A stretch of 22,791 nucleotides of DNA from Cryomorphaceae bacterium (GCA_027485365.1 JAIXRD010000338.1:1-22791), one strand, 5' to 3'; counted from the stretch's first letter, positions 7,681 to 15,624 are shown. The notes: generated from the letters alone by a model not told the origin. Made by a program: numbers and translations.

Positions 7681-8443
7681 ACCTCAAACAAAAGCCCATC
7701 ACGGCGTCAAAAAACAAATCCGCTTGTTCGGCGTGCAACCAGTGGCCCGCGTTCGGAATGGTTTCTATTGTCGCATCTGGAAAGCGTGCTTCTATTTCGT
7801 CAAGGTCTTCCGGTAAAATGTAGTTGGATAGTTCTCCCCGTAAAAAGAGGGTAGGGGTCCAGCTTTCCTTTTCGGGCAATGCAGCAAGTATGTTAGGCAT
7901 TTCACGTTCAAGGACGGCAACGTTCATGCGCCACGCTAGTTTTCCTTTTTCAATCCAATATAAATTTTTCAAAAGAAACTGCCGTATTCCGTCATTTTCA
8001 ACGTAGGTCTTGAGTATAGATTCTGCTTCACTGCGTGCACTGATAGAATCCAAGTGCAATGCATGAATTCCTGCTAAAATTTGTTGGTGGTGCATCGGAT
8101 AGGCTTTTACGCCCATATCCGCTACTACAAGCTTACTCAACATGTGGGGATAATTTTGAGCGAAATGCATGGCCACTTTGCCGCCCATTGAATGTCCCAA
8201 TAAAATTACATCGGTAAGTTGTTGTTCTTCAATAAAGGCATATACATCATCCATCATGTCTTCATACCTGTGTTTCTCACTCCACGGGGAACGTCCATGA
8301 TTTCTGAGGTCAACACAGAACACCCGATAAAACGCGGCGAATCGCTGGGCTAAGCTTTGCCAATTATCTGAAGATCCAAATAATCCGTGTAAAATTACTA
8401 AGGGTTTCCCTTCGCCATATTCACGTGCATTTAGCTCTAGCAT
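7679..8443 (-). CDS. ybfF: Alpha/beta hydrolase, YbfF-type esterase
   Basis: A 254-residue cytoplasmic alpha/beta hydrolase close in length and pattern to E. coli YbfF, a thioesterase/esterase of short acyl substrates. VILHGLFGSSDNW supplies the oxyanion hole, and VDLRNHGRS follows. GHSMGG places the nucleophile at Ser85. By spacing, the acid is Asp109 (VVADMG, 24 residues after the serine, as in YbfF) and the base is His234 (NAGHWLHAE), so the triad looks complete. The true substrate is unknown. It lies 4 bases downstream of the heavy-metal-domain lipoprotein and is probably expressed with it. Its stop codon falls within the T-run of the opposing terminator. Confidence 0.9.
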   Translation of the reverse strand: MLELNAREYGEGKPLVILHGLFGSSDNWQSLAQRFAAFYRVFCVDLRNHGRSPWSEKHRYEDMMDDVYAFIEEQQLTDVILLGHSMGGKVAMHFAQNYPHMLSKLVVADMGVKAYPMHHQQILAGIHALHLDSISARSEAESILKTYVENDGIRQFLLKNLYWIEKGKLAWRMNVAVLEREMPNILAALPEKESWTPTLFLRGELSNYILPEDLDEIEARFPDATIETIPNAGHWLHAEQADLFFDAVMGFCLR

Positions 8444-8447
8444 CCTC

Positions 8448-8825
8448 TTAGTTTGATTTACGTGTTTTATCGTTGCCTAATACGGTGAATTGACCGTCAT
8501 TGGTCTGTTCTATACGTTTTTTCAATTGGGTAATATCCGTCAAGGTGCTGTCGTAATGTACGGTAATCGCCTGGCTTTTGGCTTCTTCAACAAAATCAAC
8601 CTGAACCCGTTCAACGCCTCCCGCATGCATCAGGTCTTTCCGTATTGCTCCGCCACATCCCATTTTGCAAACCATACCCTCTACTTCAAAGGTTATTTTA
8701 GTATTCGATTTAACCGCTGGTATTTCCTTTTTCGTTACTGCAAGCACTTGTTTTGAAGAGTTCGTTTCATTACAAGCACTTAACACAATCGCAACTATGG
8801 AAACAAGGATAATTTTTACTTTCAT
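8448..8825 (-). CDS. Lipoprotein with heavy-metal-associated (HMA-like) domain
   Basis: A 125-residue protein with a lipoprotein signal ending in LSAC (Cys18), a Ser/Lys-rich linker of about 25 residues, and an HMA-like ferredoxin fold from about residue 43 to 117. The metal loop reads EGMVCKMGCGG, with Cys53 and Cys57. The spacing is CX3C rather than the CX2C of standard copper chaperones, which casts some doubt on ordinary Cu(I) binding. The later GGVERVQVDFVEEAKSQAITVHYD matches the second-strand region of the fold. Being lipid-anchored, it would act in the periplasm or on the outer membrane rather than as a cytosolic chaperone. A perfect TATCTTTG promoter box lies 12 bases before the ATG. 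It leads the two-gene unit with the hydrolase. Confidence 0.85.
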   Translation of the reverse strand: MKVKIILVSIVAIVLSACNETNSSKQVLAVTKKEIPAVKSNTKITFEVEGMVCKMGCGGAIRKDLMHAGGVERVQVDFVEEAKSQAITVHYDSTLTDITQLKKRIEQTNDGQFTVLGNDKTRKSN

Positions 8826-8837
8826 CGTAACTTTTTA

Positions 8838-8845
8838 CAAAGATA
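8838..8845 (-). promoter_or_regulatory. Bacteroidota -7 promoter element TATCTTTG
   Basis: An exact match to TAnnTTTG on the minus strand, 12 bases before the ATG of the HMA-domain lipoprotein, implying a very short leader. I see no clear -33 TTTG at the expected distance. Confidence 0.55.
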
Positions 8846-8895
8846 CGTCGTTAAGCAGTTGCGAATTAGATTTTAGAAATTTTTAAAACAACAAC

Positions 8896-9342
8896 ATGAA
8901 AAAAACAATGTTATTTAGCGTGGCGAGTCTATTAGGTGTCGCCTTGCTTGTTGGTTCTTGTGGGAAATATCCTGAAGGACCAAATTTTGCTTTAAGTTCA
9001 AAAGCATCCCGTTTAGCCGGAGATTGGAAGGCGACTTCCGTGAACCAATCGGGAACTGAGTGGAACTTAAGTAATTTATCGTTGACGAATACCATTACGA
9101 AAGACGGTTCGTATAATGCGAGCACTATAATTACTGTATTTGGTGTTCCTACTACGTATTCTAGTGAAGGAAATTGGGAGTTCTACGATAAGAAAACTAA
9201 GCTAATTTTCACAGAAACTAACCCAGCAACGAATTCTAAAGACACCTTTGATATTCTAATGCTTAAGAAGGATATGGTTAAGCTTAAGCAATTCGATTAC
9301 GATTCAGGAGATACGTTCACGTATACTTATGAGCCTAAGTAA
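8896..9342 (+). CDS. Lipocalin-like small lipoprotein, paralogue 1
   Basis: A 148-residue protein with signal peptide and lipobox VGSC (Cys22). The mature part starts CGKYPEGPNFALSSKASRLAGDWKATSV and continues as alternating beta-strands: KDGSYNAS, GNWEFYDKKTKLIF, KKDMVKLKQFDYDSGDTFTYTYEPK. GDWK near the front and the G.W.F..KKT repeat are typical of the lipocalin-like lipoproteins common in Bacteroidota. Their ligands are unknown. It is followed by its own terminator and by a diverged copy at 9425. The divergent HMA-lipoprotein gene starts 70 bases upstream. A TAGATTTT box just upstream is one base from the -7 consensus. Confidence 0.8.
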   Translation: MKKTMLFSVASLLGVALLVGSCGKYPEGPNFALSSKASRLAGDWKATSVNQSGTEWNLSNLSLTNTITKDGSYNASTIITVFGVPTTYSSEGNWEFYDKKTKLIFTETNPATNSKDTFDILMLKKDMVKLKQFDYDSGDTFTYTYEPK

Positions 9343-9360
9343 TTGGTGATTAATTTTTAC

Positions 9361-9382
9361 GAGCCCCGCAAGGGGCTTTTTT
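9361..9382 (+). terminator. Rho-independent terminator
   Basis: AGCCCC (9362-9367) pairs with GGGGCT (9372-9377) around a GCAA tetraloop, followed by six T. It lies 19 bases after the stop of the first lipocalin-like lipoprotein and separates it from its paralogue. Confidence 0.93.
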
Positions 9383-9398
9383 ATTTTCAAAAAAATCG

Positions 9399-9406
9399 TA
9401 TTTTTG
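9399..9406 (+). promoter_or_regulatory. Bacteroidota -7 promoter element TATTTTTG
   Basis: An exact match to TAnnTTTG, 18 bases before the ATG at 9425 and just after a terminator. The second lipoprotein paralogue therefore seems to be transcribed on its own. No clear -33 element is visible. Confidence 0.55.
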
Positions 9407-9424
9407 GTCAACATTTAATTCATT

Positions 9425-9862
9425 ATGAAGTTTTTAATCCTCCCATTGATTGCCTTAAGTTTAATTTTCTTAACGCCTTCTTGTAGCAAATATCCTAACG
9501 GGTCTAAATTCACCCTGTTAACCAAATCAAATCGAATGGTTAATGATTGGAAATTGACCAGTTATATGATTAATGGCAATGAGTTTATTGAAAGCCAACC
9601 TGAAATCTCCTTAGTTATTGAAAAAGACGGCACGTATTCATGGACAGCTACCCAAACCGTATTAGGTCAAATTCAATCCGAATTTGAACACGGTACGTGG
9701 TCGTTTAATGATGACAAAACGTCTTTAATGATTTTAACCGACGGAGAAGAAATTCCTGTAGGGTATACAATTATTGAGTTGCGTTCAAAGAAGATGATGT
9801 TGCAGTATTATGACAAGGTAACAAACATTACCTATGTTAGTACCTACGAAACAGATAAGTAA
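9425..9862 (+). CDS. Lipocalin-like small lipoprotein, paralogue 2
   Basis: A 145-residue lipoprotein with lipobox TPSC (Cys20). It resembles the 8896 product throughout: C-[GS]-KYP-x-G-x2-F-x-L-x2-K-x2-R at the mature start, then DWK, a KDGTYSW strand, GTWSFNDDKTSLMI, and MMLQYYDK...YVSTYE near the end. The two probably arose by tandem duplication and then diverged strongly. A separate terminator and -7 element indicate independent expression. The family has a lipocalin-like beta-barrel pattern but no known ligand. Its stop lies 6 bases from the stop of the convergent dioxygenase gene. Confidence 0.8.
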   Translation: MKFLILPLIALSLIFLTPSCSKYPNGSKFTLLTKSNRMVNDWKLTSYMINGNEFIESQPEISLVIEKDGTYSWTATQTVLGQIQSEFEHGTWSFNDDKTSLMILTDGEEIPVGYTIIELRSKKMMLQYYDKVTNITYVSTYETDK

Positions 9863-9868
9863 GCTGTT

Positions 9869-10393
9869 TTAGATGAATCTTGGGTCGCTAGCCATCACAT
9901 GACCACAGGATTTACAGCTTCTCATTTCCTCAGAAGTGTAAAATTCCCGAAAGCGTGGAATAAAATCTTTTTCTATATTGTCTAGGTGAAAGCGATAGGA
10001 TTTTAATTCATTGTTACAGTTCTCACAAAACCAAAACAAGCCATCCGTTAATTCAGTTCCTTTTCTTACGCGCTCAATCACTAAACCTATGGTGTTTTCG
10101 CCACGCATCGGTGAGTGCGGTGTATTTGCAGGCAACAAGAACATGTCACCTTCCTTCACTAAAATATCTTTTGGCTTTCCTTCGTGCTGAATTCGAACTG
10201 TTATGTCTCCTTCAATTTGAAAGAATAATTCCTCACTTTCATTGTAATGATAATCCTTGCGAGCATTCGGGCCGGCCACAACCATCACAATAAAATCTCC
10301 TGCCTCATGGTATAGGTTCTTGTTGGATACCGGTGGTTTTAATTTATCCCGGTTGTCATTGATCCATTGGTTTAGGTTGAAAGGTGCTAACAT
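9869..10393 (-). CDS. nbaC: 3-hydroxyanthranilate 3,4-dioxygenase
   Basis: A 174-residue cupin that opens 3-hydroxyanthranilate to 2-amino-3-carboxymuconate semialdehyde, in the kynurenine route to NAD or tryptophan breakdown. The Fe(II) ligands are visible: His49 and Glu55 in DYHYNESEELFFQIEG and His93 in PANTPHSPMR. The substrate-binding arginines fall at Arg45 and Arg97. The C-terminus has the rubredoxin-like second iron site of bacterial enzymes, CENC (123, 126) and CKSC (160, 163). All positions are shifted by two relative to the Ralstonia enzyme. It lies 27 bases after folA, so it may share its transcript. No other kynurenine gene is in the window. Confidence 0.95.
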   Translation of the reverse strand: MLAPFNLNQWINDNRDKLKPPVSNKNLYHEAGDFIVMVVAGPNARKDYHYNESEELFFQIEGDITVRIQHEGKPKDILVKEGDMFLLPANTPHSPMRGENTIGLVIERVRKGTELTDGLFWFCENCNNELKSYRFHLDNIEKDFIPRFREFYTSEEMRSCKSCGHVMASDPRFI

Positions 10394-10420
10394 GGTATAC
10401 GTTTCTCTAAAGTTAATAGC

Positions 10421-10924
10421 TTATTTGGAATATTTGTAAATGCTAAAGCCATATGCATGTCGTTCATCCACCGCTTGGGTTTGTATGCATTTTTTTTTCC
10501 ACGGTTTTTCATCGAAGGTGTGCAAAAATGTGTCTGCATTAAAGGTATGGTCTATTTCAGTTATGTATAGCTCATCCAATGAAATAGTCTCTAAGGCTAA
10601 GCGGTAAATTTCCCCGCCACCTATAATAAATAAAGTTCGCTCGTCATCTTTATAGGCATCGATGCAATCCTGTAAGGTATGAAAGACCTTGCATCCTGGC
10701 GCTTCAAAGCTTGAGTTTCTCGTAATGACGCAATTCTCGCGATTGGGTAAGGGTCGATAACGTTCTGGGATGGAGTCGTAATTTTTTCTACCCATCACTA
10801 CGATTTGACCATTCGTCATTTCTTTAAAAAATCTCATGTCATTCGGAAGATTCCACATCAGGTCATTGTTTTTTCCGATGCCTCGCTCCTCATCCATGGC
10901 CACAATTAATGCAAGTTTTGTCAT
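10421..10924 (-). CDS. folA: Dihydrofolate reductase
   Basis: A 167-residue enzyme that reduces dihydrofolate to tetrahydrofolate with NADPH in the cytoplasm. The start MTKLALIVAMDEERGIGKNN is typical. WNLPNDMRFF holds the catalytic acid at Asp29 (Asp27 in E. coli). VVMGRKNYDSIP binds cofactor and FIIGGGEIY is the second NADPH motif. Its ATG overlaps the stop of thyA by 4 bases (ATGA), so the two are translationally coupled. This is functional pairing, since thymidylate synthase makes the dihydrofolate that DHFR recycles. Length is normal and nothing is missing. Confidence 0.97.
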   Translation of the reverse strand: MTKLALIVAMDEERGIGKNNDLMWNLPNDMRFFKEMTNGQIVVMGRKNYDSIPERYRPLPNRENCVITRNSSFEAPGCKVFHTLQDCIDAYKDDERTLFIIGGGEIYRLALETISLDELYITEIDHTFNADTFLHTFDEKPWKKKCIQTQAVDERHAYGFSIYKYSK

Positions 10925-11715
10925 ACGGCTACTGCGGCTTTAATGTGTGGATGTGGGTCGTAATTCTCTAATTCGAAATCTTCATATTTAAATGAAAAAA
11001 GATCCTTCACGTCTGGATTGATTTTCATCGTCGGCAAGGGTTTGCATTCCCTTGAAAGTTGAAGCTTGGTTTGCTCAATATGATTCGTATAAAGGTGTGC
11101 ATCTCCAAAGGTATGGATAAACTCACCGGGTTGTAAATCACAAACTTGCGCCATCATTAAGGTAAGCAATGCATATGAGGCGATATTAAAAGGTACTCCC
11201 AAAAAAGTATCCGCACTTCGTTGGTAAAGTTGACAACTGAGTTTACCTTCGGCCACATAAAACTGAAACATCGTATGGCAAGGTGGCAAAGCCATATCAT
11301 TCACGCATGATACGTTCCAAGCAGAAACCAATAAGCGCCGAGAATCTGGATTTTTTTTAATCTGATCTACCACTTGGGAGATTTGGTCAATATGCCCCCC
11401 GTCTTGCGTAGGCCATGAACGCCACTGATACCCGTATACCGGCCCAAGATTTCCATTTTCATCTGCCCATTCATCCCAGATCGAAACATTATTGTCCTTT
11501 AAGTACTTAATATTTGTGTCTCCTTGTAAAAACCAAAGCAGTTCATGAATAATCGAGCGTAGATGTAGTTTTTTTGTTGTTACGAGCGGAAAGCCATCTG
11601 CGAGATTAAACCGCATTTGATGACCAAAAACAGAGTAGGTTCCAGTGCCTGTTCGGTCTTCCTTTTTTACCCCATTTTCTAGGATGTGTTTTAAGAGGTT
11701 GTGGTATTGTTCCAT
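10921..11715 (-). CDS. thyA: Thymidylate synthase (ThyA type)
   Basis: A 264-residue enzyme, the same length as in E. coli. It methylates dUMP to dTMP using methylene-tetrahydrofolate. MEQYHNLLKHILENG and KKEDRTGTGT hold the phosphate-binding arginine. MALPPCHTMFQF has the nucleophile Cys146, exactly the E. coli position, and YQRSADTFLGVPFNIASYALL is the folate/nucleotide signature. FGDAHLYTNH is also intact. It is the first gene of the thyA-folA unit, with a 4-base overlap to folA. A TACCTTCG box, one mismatch from the -7 consensus, lies just upstream. Confidence 0.98.
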   Translation of the reverse strand: MEQYHNLLKHILENGVKKEDRTGTGTYSVFGHQMRFNLADGFPLVTTKKLHLRSIIHELLWFLQGDTNIKYLKDNNVSIWDEWADENGNLGPVYGYQWRSWPTQDGGHIDQISQVVDQIKKNPDSRRLLVSAWNVSCVNDMALPPCHTMFQFYVAEGKLSCQLYQRSADTFLGVPFNIASYALLTLMMAQVCDLQPGEFIHTFGDAHLYTNHIEQTKLQLSRECKPLPTMKINPDVKDLFSFKYEDFELENYDPHPHIKAAVAV

Positions 11716-11816
11716 GATAGTACGAAGGTAGGATTTTATAAAAAACGCGTTGGGATTGTTGCAATGATTTTATTAACGGTATAATAAACAATCTTGAATT
11801 TACTTACTTTCGTTGC

Positions 11817-12236
11817 ATGAAGTATGGCCCGTTTATCGCGTTACTGAGTTTGTTTTTCCTTGTTGCCAATGCTCAGCCTACGGTAAAGATTCCTAAAAAG
11901 CTTTGTGGAGTGTATACTGGAAGCCAACCGGCTTATGCCATTGAGACCTCTGGTCAAGTGTCTTCTGTATTGCCTGCGTCTATGATCATTGAGCTTACTC
12001 GCACGTCAATCAGTGTTTGTTATCAATTGCCTAAACTTTGTCCTGTTGTGGGCGGTATGGTGAAAACAATACACAGGGAAGGTAAGGGTAAGACCAAACA
12101 ATGGAAAATTCAGGTATTATCTCCCAATTCTTTATTTACCGAAGATTTAGTTTTTTACGCAAAAAACAAGGAGCTTACTCGCATCGGGGTTTTTCCTCAA
12201 CCCAATACCGTATTAAAGAAATCAAGGAAAAAATAA
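11817..12236 (+). CDS. Small secreted protein, function unknown
   Basis: A 139-residue protein with a type I signal peptide (hydrophobic residues 6-16, predicted cleavage after ANA at residue 19). The mature part has cysteines at 30, 68 and 75, a strand-rich middle (SMIIELTRTSISVCYQL) and a very basic C-terminus (KKSRKK). I recognise no family. A TACTTTCG box about 8 bases before the ATG is one base from the -7 consensus. The 3' end overlaps that of the convergent histidine kinase gene by 15 bases. It is probably a real gene because of its signal peptide, promoter-like box and full use of the gap between thyA and the kinase. Confidence 0.7.
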   Translation: MKYGPFIALLSLFFLVANAQPTVKIPKKLCGVYTGSQPAYAIETSGQVSSVLPASMIIELTRTSISVCYQLPKLCPVVGGMVKTIHREGKGKTKQWKIQVLSPNSLFTEDLVFYAKNKELTRIGVFPQPNTVLKKSRKK

Positions 12237-13553
12237 GGAAAACGTGGTGCCTTTTCCTGGGGTACTTTTTACATTAACTTTTCCTCCGTGTGCATCCACA
12301 ATCAACTTCACATAGTACAATCCAAGTCCGAACCCTTTAACATTGTGTAAATTACCAGTAGGCACGCGATAGAACTTATCGAATATTAAAGAGAGATTTT
12401 CTTTTTTTATTCCTATACCATTATCCTCAATTTCAATCCAAATGCCGTTTTTATCGTTTCTTGTTTGAATCGTAATTTTTGGAATGGATTCACAATATTT
12501 TACTGCGTTTTCTAAGAGGTTATAAATCACGTTCGTTAGATGAACCGCATCGGCTTGAATAATATGATTTGTTGCATTCGGTTCAATATTGATTATTCCC
12601 CCTTTTTCGAGGTGATGCAGCTCAAAGTTCTCCTTCACTTCATCCAATAATTCATTGACATCAAATCGGTCCTTATTCAATATCACTTGGTCTTTATCTA
12701 ATTTAGCAACGTTCAGTACCCGTTCCACTTGATGCTCGAGTCGCTTGTTTTCTTTATAAATTATTCCGGCGTATTTGTGTACTTGCTCTGAGGTGATTTC
12801 TGGCAGCCTCATCATCATTTCTGCCGATAAACTTATGGTGGAAATTGGCGTTTTAAGTTCGTGCGTCATGTTATTGATGAAGTCGGTTTTTACCTCGGCC
12901 AAGCGATATTGTCGCATAATGACCGTTACACTAAACGCGAAAAATATGGCAATAACCACTAGCATAAGGGTGAGGTATATCCACGGAGAATAATCATTTT
13001 GGGGCTCGATTTCACCAAGTTCGAGGTTAGGAAAATACACTGTAAAATAATGTCCGTCTTTGGTTAAGTTTAATTTCTCCGGTGTGATCTCATTGCTAGA
13101 AACTACATCCGTAACATAGATTGAATCTTTCTTGTATCGCACACGATTGCTAAGTACAATGGAGTCTGTAAAACAATCATAAATGCCGTAGTAAAAATCT
13201 CTGTGAATGTTTTGAATGTAGAATTCCTTCTTGAGTAAGGTCTCAAGATAAAAAGGCTGTAATTCTTCATTAAAATCCACCGTGAAATGGTTGTTTGAAA
13301 TCTGCCTTACCGCACCATACATATCCGATTGATCCCCATCTTTTTTTTGAATAGTGGATAGCACATTCATTAAAGAACTGTACACATGGTCTTGAAATTC
13401 TTTGAGGTTGAGGCTATCTTCTTTCTGTTGAATGGCTAGGCTGACCTTCTGTGTTTCTATCGTACGTCCAACCCACAACAACTGAATAATCAAAATTGAA
13501 AGCATGGAAAGTGCTCCCAGTATGATAACCGTGCTAATGGATTTGTTTTTCAT
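12222..13553 (-). CDS. Membrane sensor histidine kinase, orphan
   Basis: A 443-residue inner-membrane kinase. Membrane segments lie at about residues 8-28 and 190-213, enclosing a periplasmic sensor of about 160 residues of unrecognised fold. The cytoplasmic part has the H-box NNMTHELKTPIST with phospho-acceptor His231, N-box NLLENAVKY (Asn349), G1 box EDNGIGI, F-box IFDKFYRV and G2 box GFGLGLYYVK, so it should be catalytically complete. This layout resembles the RprX-type kinases of Bacteroidota. No response regulator is adjacent. The gene lies 5 bases downstream of the ferredoxin-NADP reductase gene and is probably transcribed with it, a link whose meaning is unclear. Confidence 0.92.
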   Translation of the reverse strand: MKNKSISTVIILGALSMLSILIIQLLWVGRTIETQKVSLAIQQKEDSLNLKEFQDHVYSSLMNVLSTIQKKDGDQSDMYGAVRQISNNHFTVDFNEELQPFYLETLLKKEFYIQNIHRDFYYGIYDCFTDSIVLSNRVRYKKDSIYVTDVVSSNEITPEKLNLTKDGHYFTVYFPNLELGEIEPQNDYSPWIYLTLMLVVIAIFFAFSVTVIMRQYRLAEVKTDFINNMTHELKTPISTISLSAEMMMRLPEITSEQVHKYAGIIYKENKRLEHQVERVLNVAKLDKDQVILNKDRFDVNELLDEVKENFELHHLEKGGIINIEPNATNHIIQADAVHLTNVIYNLLENAVKYCESIPKITIQTRNDKNGIWIEIEDNGIGIKKENLSLIFDKFYRVPTGNLHNVKGFGLGLYYVKLIVDAHGGKVNVKSTPGKGTTFSLFFP

Positions 13554-13558
13554 TCGTA

Positions 13559-14569
13559 TTAGAATCCTTGTACTCCGTTTACTGTAGTGTACTTAAGGAC
13601 GTTCTTTTTTTCTGGATGTATGCGTGCAAATGCTGATTGTACCGCTAGCGTGCCTTCATGAAAACCACAAAGGATGAGCTTTAATTTATTCTCATAGGTA
13701 TTTACATCCCCAATGGCATAGATTCCTGGGATATTCGTTGAATAGTCTAAGGTGTTTACCTTGATGGCATTTTTTTCTATTTCTAATCCCCAGTCGGCTA
13801 TAGGACCTAAGCTAGGTTTTAACCCAAAAAGCGGAATGAAATGGTCTACCGTTCTTCGGATTTCACCCTGGTGTTGATGGGTTATAATCACTTCTTCTAG
13901 GGTACCGTTACCCGCTAATCCTGTAACCTCTGCCTCTGTAATTAAATCGATTTTCCCTTGCTCAGCCAGGTCGATTACTTTTTGAACCGAATCTAAATGC
14001 CCGCGAAACGAAGCGCTTCGATGCACTAAAGAAATAGTAGAGGCTATATTGTTTTCCACTAAATAAATGGACCAATCCAATGCAGAGTCTCCTCCACCCG
14101 CAATAACACACGCCTTATCCTGATAAAATTTAGGGTCGCGAATAATATACTCAACCCCTTTGTCTTCAAATTGGGTAATGTTATCAATTGGTGGTTTTCT
14201 AGGCTCAAAAACACCCAGTCCGCCGGCAATTATAACGATAGGCGCATTGTGTATAGTGCCTTTTACCGTAGTTACCTTAAAGGTTCCATCTTCTAATTTG
14301 TCTATCGATAAGGCCGCCTCACCCAAGGTAAACCCTGGTTTAAAGGGGGCCGCTTGCTTCATTAAATTATCAATTAAATCTCCTGCTAATATTTCTGGAA
14401 ATCCCGGGATATCGTATATCGGTTTCTTAGGGTAGATTTCAGAACATTGTCCACCAGGTTGAGGTAAGGAATCGATTAAATGGCAACGTAATTTGAGGAG
14501 CCCTGCCTCGAATACTGTGAATAGTCCAACAGGTCCTGCACCTATGATGATAATGTCAGTTTGAATCAT
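13559..14569 (-). CDS. Ferredoxin-NADP reductase, thioredoxin-reductase-like (YumC type)
   Basis: A 336-residue flavoprotein. The FAD-binding motif GAGPVG is at residues 10-15, PGGQCSEIYP at 38-47, the NADP-binding motif GGGDSA at 158-163, and the second FAD motif GIYAIGDV at 282-289. The redox CxxC of thioredoxin reductase is missing from the NADP domain (ALDW follows instead), and the C-terminal extension GTLAVQSAFARIHPEKK is present. Together these mark the type 2 ferredoxin/flavodoxin-NADP(+) reductases that exchange electrons between NADPH and ferredoxin in the cytoplasm. The downstream histidine kinase is separated by only 5 bases. No ferredoxin gene is in the window. Confidence 0.9.
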   Translation of the reverse strand: MIQTDIIIIGAGPVGLFTVFEAGLLKLRCHLIDSLPQPGGQCSEIYPKKPIYDIPGFPEILAGDLIDNLMKQAAPFKPGFTLGEAALSIDKLEDGTFKVTTVKGTIHNAPIVIIAGGLGVFEPRKPPIDNITQFEDKGVEYIIRDPKFYQDKACVIAGGGDSALDWSIYLVENNIASTISLVHRSASFRGHLDSVQKVIDLAEQGKIDLITEAEVTGLAGNGTLEEVIITHQHQGEIRRTVDHFIPLFGLKPSLGPIADWGLEIEKNAIKVNTLDYSTNIPGIYAIGDVNTYENKLKLILCGFHEGTLAVQSAFARIHPEKKNVLKYTTVNGVQGF

Positions 14570-14620
14570 GTGTTTTTATTATGCGGTAAAGGGATGAAAC
14601 AAGTTTTTTTCGCTTTTGTT

Positions 14621-15604
14621 TTAAAAATCAGGTCGATGAGGCTTATTCTGCATGACTTCTTCAATATGCAACATTACCTCGGGGCTTAGCAAGGATTGGA
14701 TTTCCATAGCTGCTAAGTTCTCTTTGAGCTGTTTTTCATTACTCGCCCCTAAAATTACGGTACTAACATTTGGGTTTTTAAGACACCAAGCCAGGCTTAA
14801 TTTTGCCATAGTGGTTCCAAGGTCGGCGGCCATTACTTCAAGTTTTCTCGCTTTTTCAATGCGTTCTGGTGTTACATTCTTGTCGCGAAGCCATTCTAAC
14901 CCTTCTATTCCTAAGCGTGTATCTGTAGGGTTTCCATGATTGTACTTACCTGTTAATACACCGGATGCCAGAGGCGACCAAATGGTGGTTCCAAGGCCCA
15001 TGGTTTTGTAGATTTGTTCGAACTCTACTTCAACCTTATGCCGACAAAATAAATTGTACTCGGGTTGTTCCATGGTTGGTCCAATCAAATGGTTTTGCTT
15101 AGCAAATACATGCGCTTCCATGATTTCTTGCGCGCTCCATTCAGAGGTACCCCAGTATAAAATTTTACCTTGAGTGATCAAATTATGCATGGCCCAAACC
15201 GTTTCCTCAATGGGCGTAGATTTATCAGGACGGTGACAGAAAAATAAATCGATGTATTCTACTTGTAAGCGTTCGAGTGCTTGATGGCATCCTTCCACAA
15301 CATGCTTTCTGCTTAATCCGCGCTGGGTTGGCCAAGTGCCTCCAGTGCCAAAAAACACCTTGCTACTTACTAAATAACTGTCGCGACTCCATCCTAGTTT
15401 TTTGAGGGATTTACCCATTACGGTTTCGCTCATGCCGCGGGCGTAAATTTCAGCGTTATCATAGAAGTTGATGCCATGTTCGTAGGCAATAGCCATTAAA
15501 CGTTCAACGACTTGTTCATCGATTTGCTTACCAAAGGTTAACCACGACCCAAGTGAGAACCGACTTATCTGAATCCCGGATTTCCCGAGCTTGTTATATT
15601 CCAT
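14621..15604 (-). CDS. Aldo/keto reductase, potassium-channel beta-subunit-like
   Basis: A 327-residue NADPH-dependent reductase with a TIM-barrel fold, related to the AKR6 (Kv-beta-like) group by MEYNKLGKSGIQISRFSLGS and YWGTSEWSAQEIMEA. The tetrad is visible as Asp49 and Tyr54 (FYDNAEIYA), Lys82 (VSSKVFF) and His124 (LFFCHRPD). STVILGASNEKQLKEN near the end binds NADP. I chose ATG at 15604; a TTG at 15619 adds MQKNT but would lie inside the promoter box at 15617-15624. The natural substrate is unknown. It is divergent from the H-NOX gene with 102 bases between starts. Confidence 0.93.
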   Translation of the reverse strand: MEYNKLGKSGIQISRFSLGSWLTFGKQIDEQVVERLMAIAYEHGINFYDNAEIYARGMSETVMGKSLKKLGWSRDSYLVSSKVFFGTGGTWPTQRGLSRKHVVEGCHQALERLQVEYIDLFFCHRPDKSTPIEETVWAMHNLITQGKILYWGTSEWSAQEIMEAHVFAKQNHLIGPTMEQPEYNLFCRHKVEVEFEQIYKTMGLGTTIWSPLASGVLTGKYNHGNPTDTRLGIEGLEWLRDKNVTPERIEKARKLEVMAADLGTTMAKLSLAWCLKNPNVSTVILGASNEKQLKENLAAMEIQSLLSPEVMLHIEEVMQNKPHRPDF

Positions 15605-15616
15605 GGTGTTTTTTTG

Positions 15617-15624
15617 CAAAAGTA
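15617..15624 (-). promoter_or_regulatory. Bacteroidota -7 promoter element TACTTTTG
   Basis: An exact TAnnTTTG match on the minus strand, 12 bases before the aldo/keto reductase ATG. It shows that the start is 15604 rather than the upstream TTG. Confidence 0.55.

Noticed and set aside
11606..11791. Minus-strand open frame over the thyA start
   Set aside because: It is in another frame of the conserved thyA 5' end and has no recognisable content.
15605..15619. TTG start adding MQKNT to the aldo/keto reductase
   Set aside because: It falls in an exact -7 promoter element, and MEYNKLGKSG is the usual start of the family.
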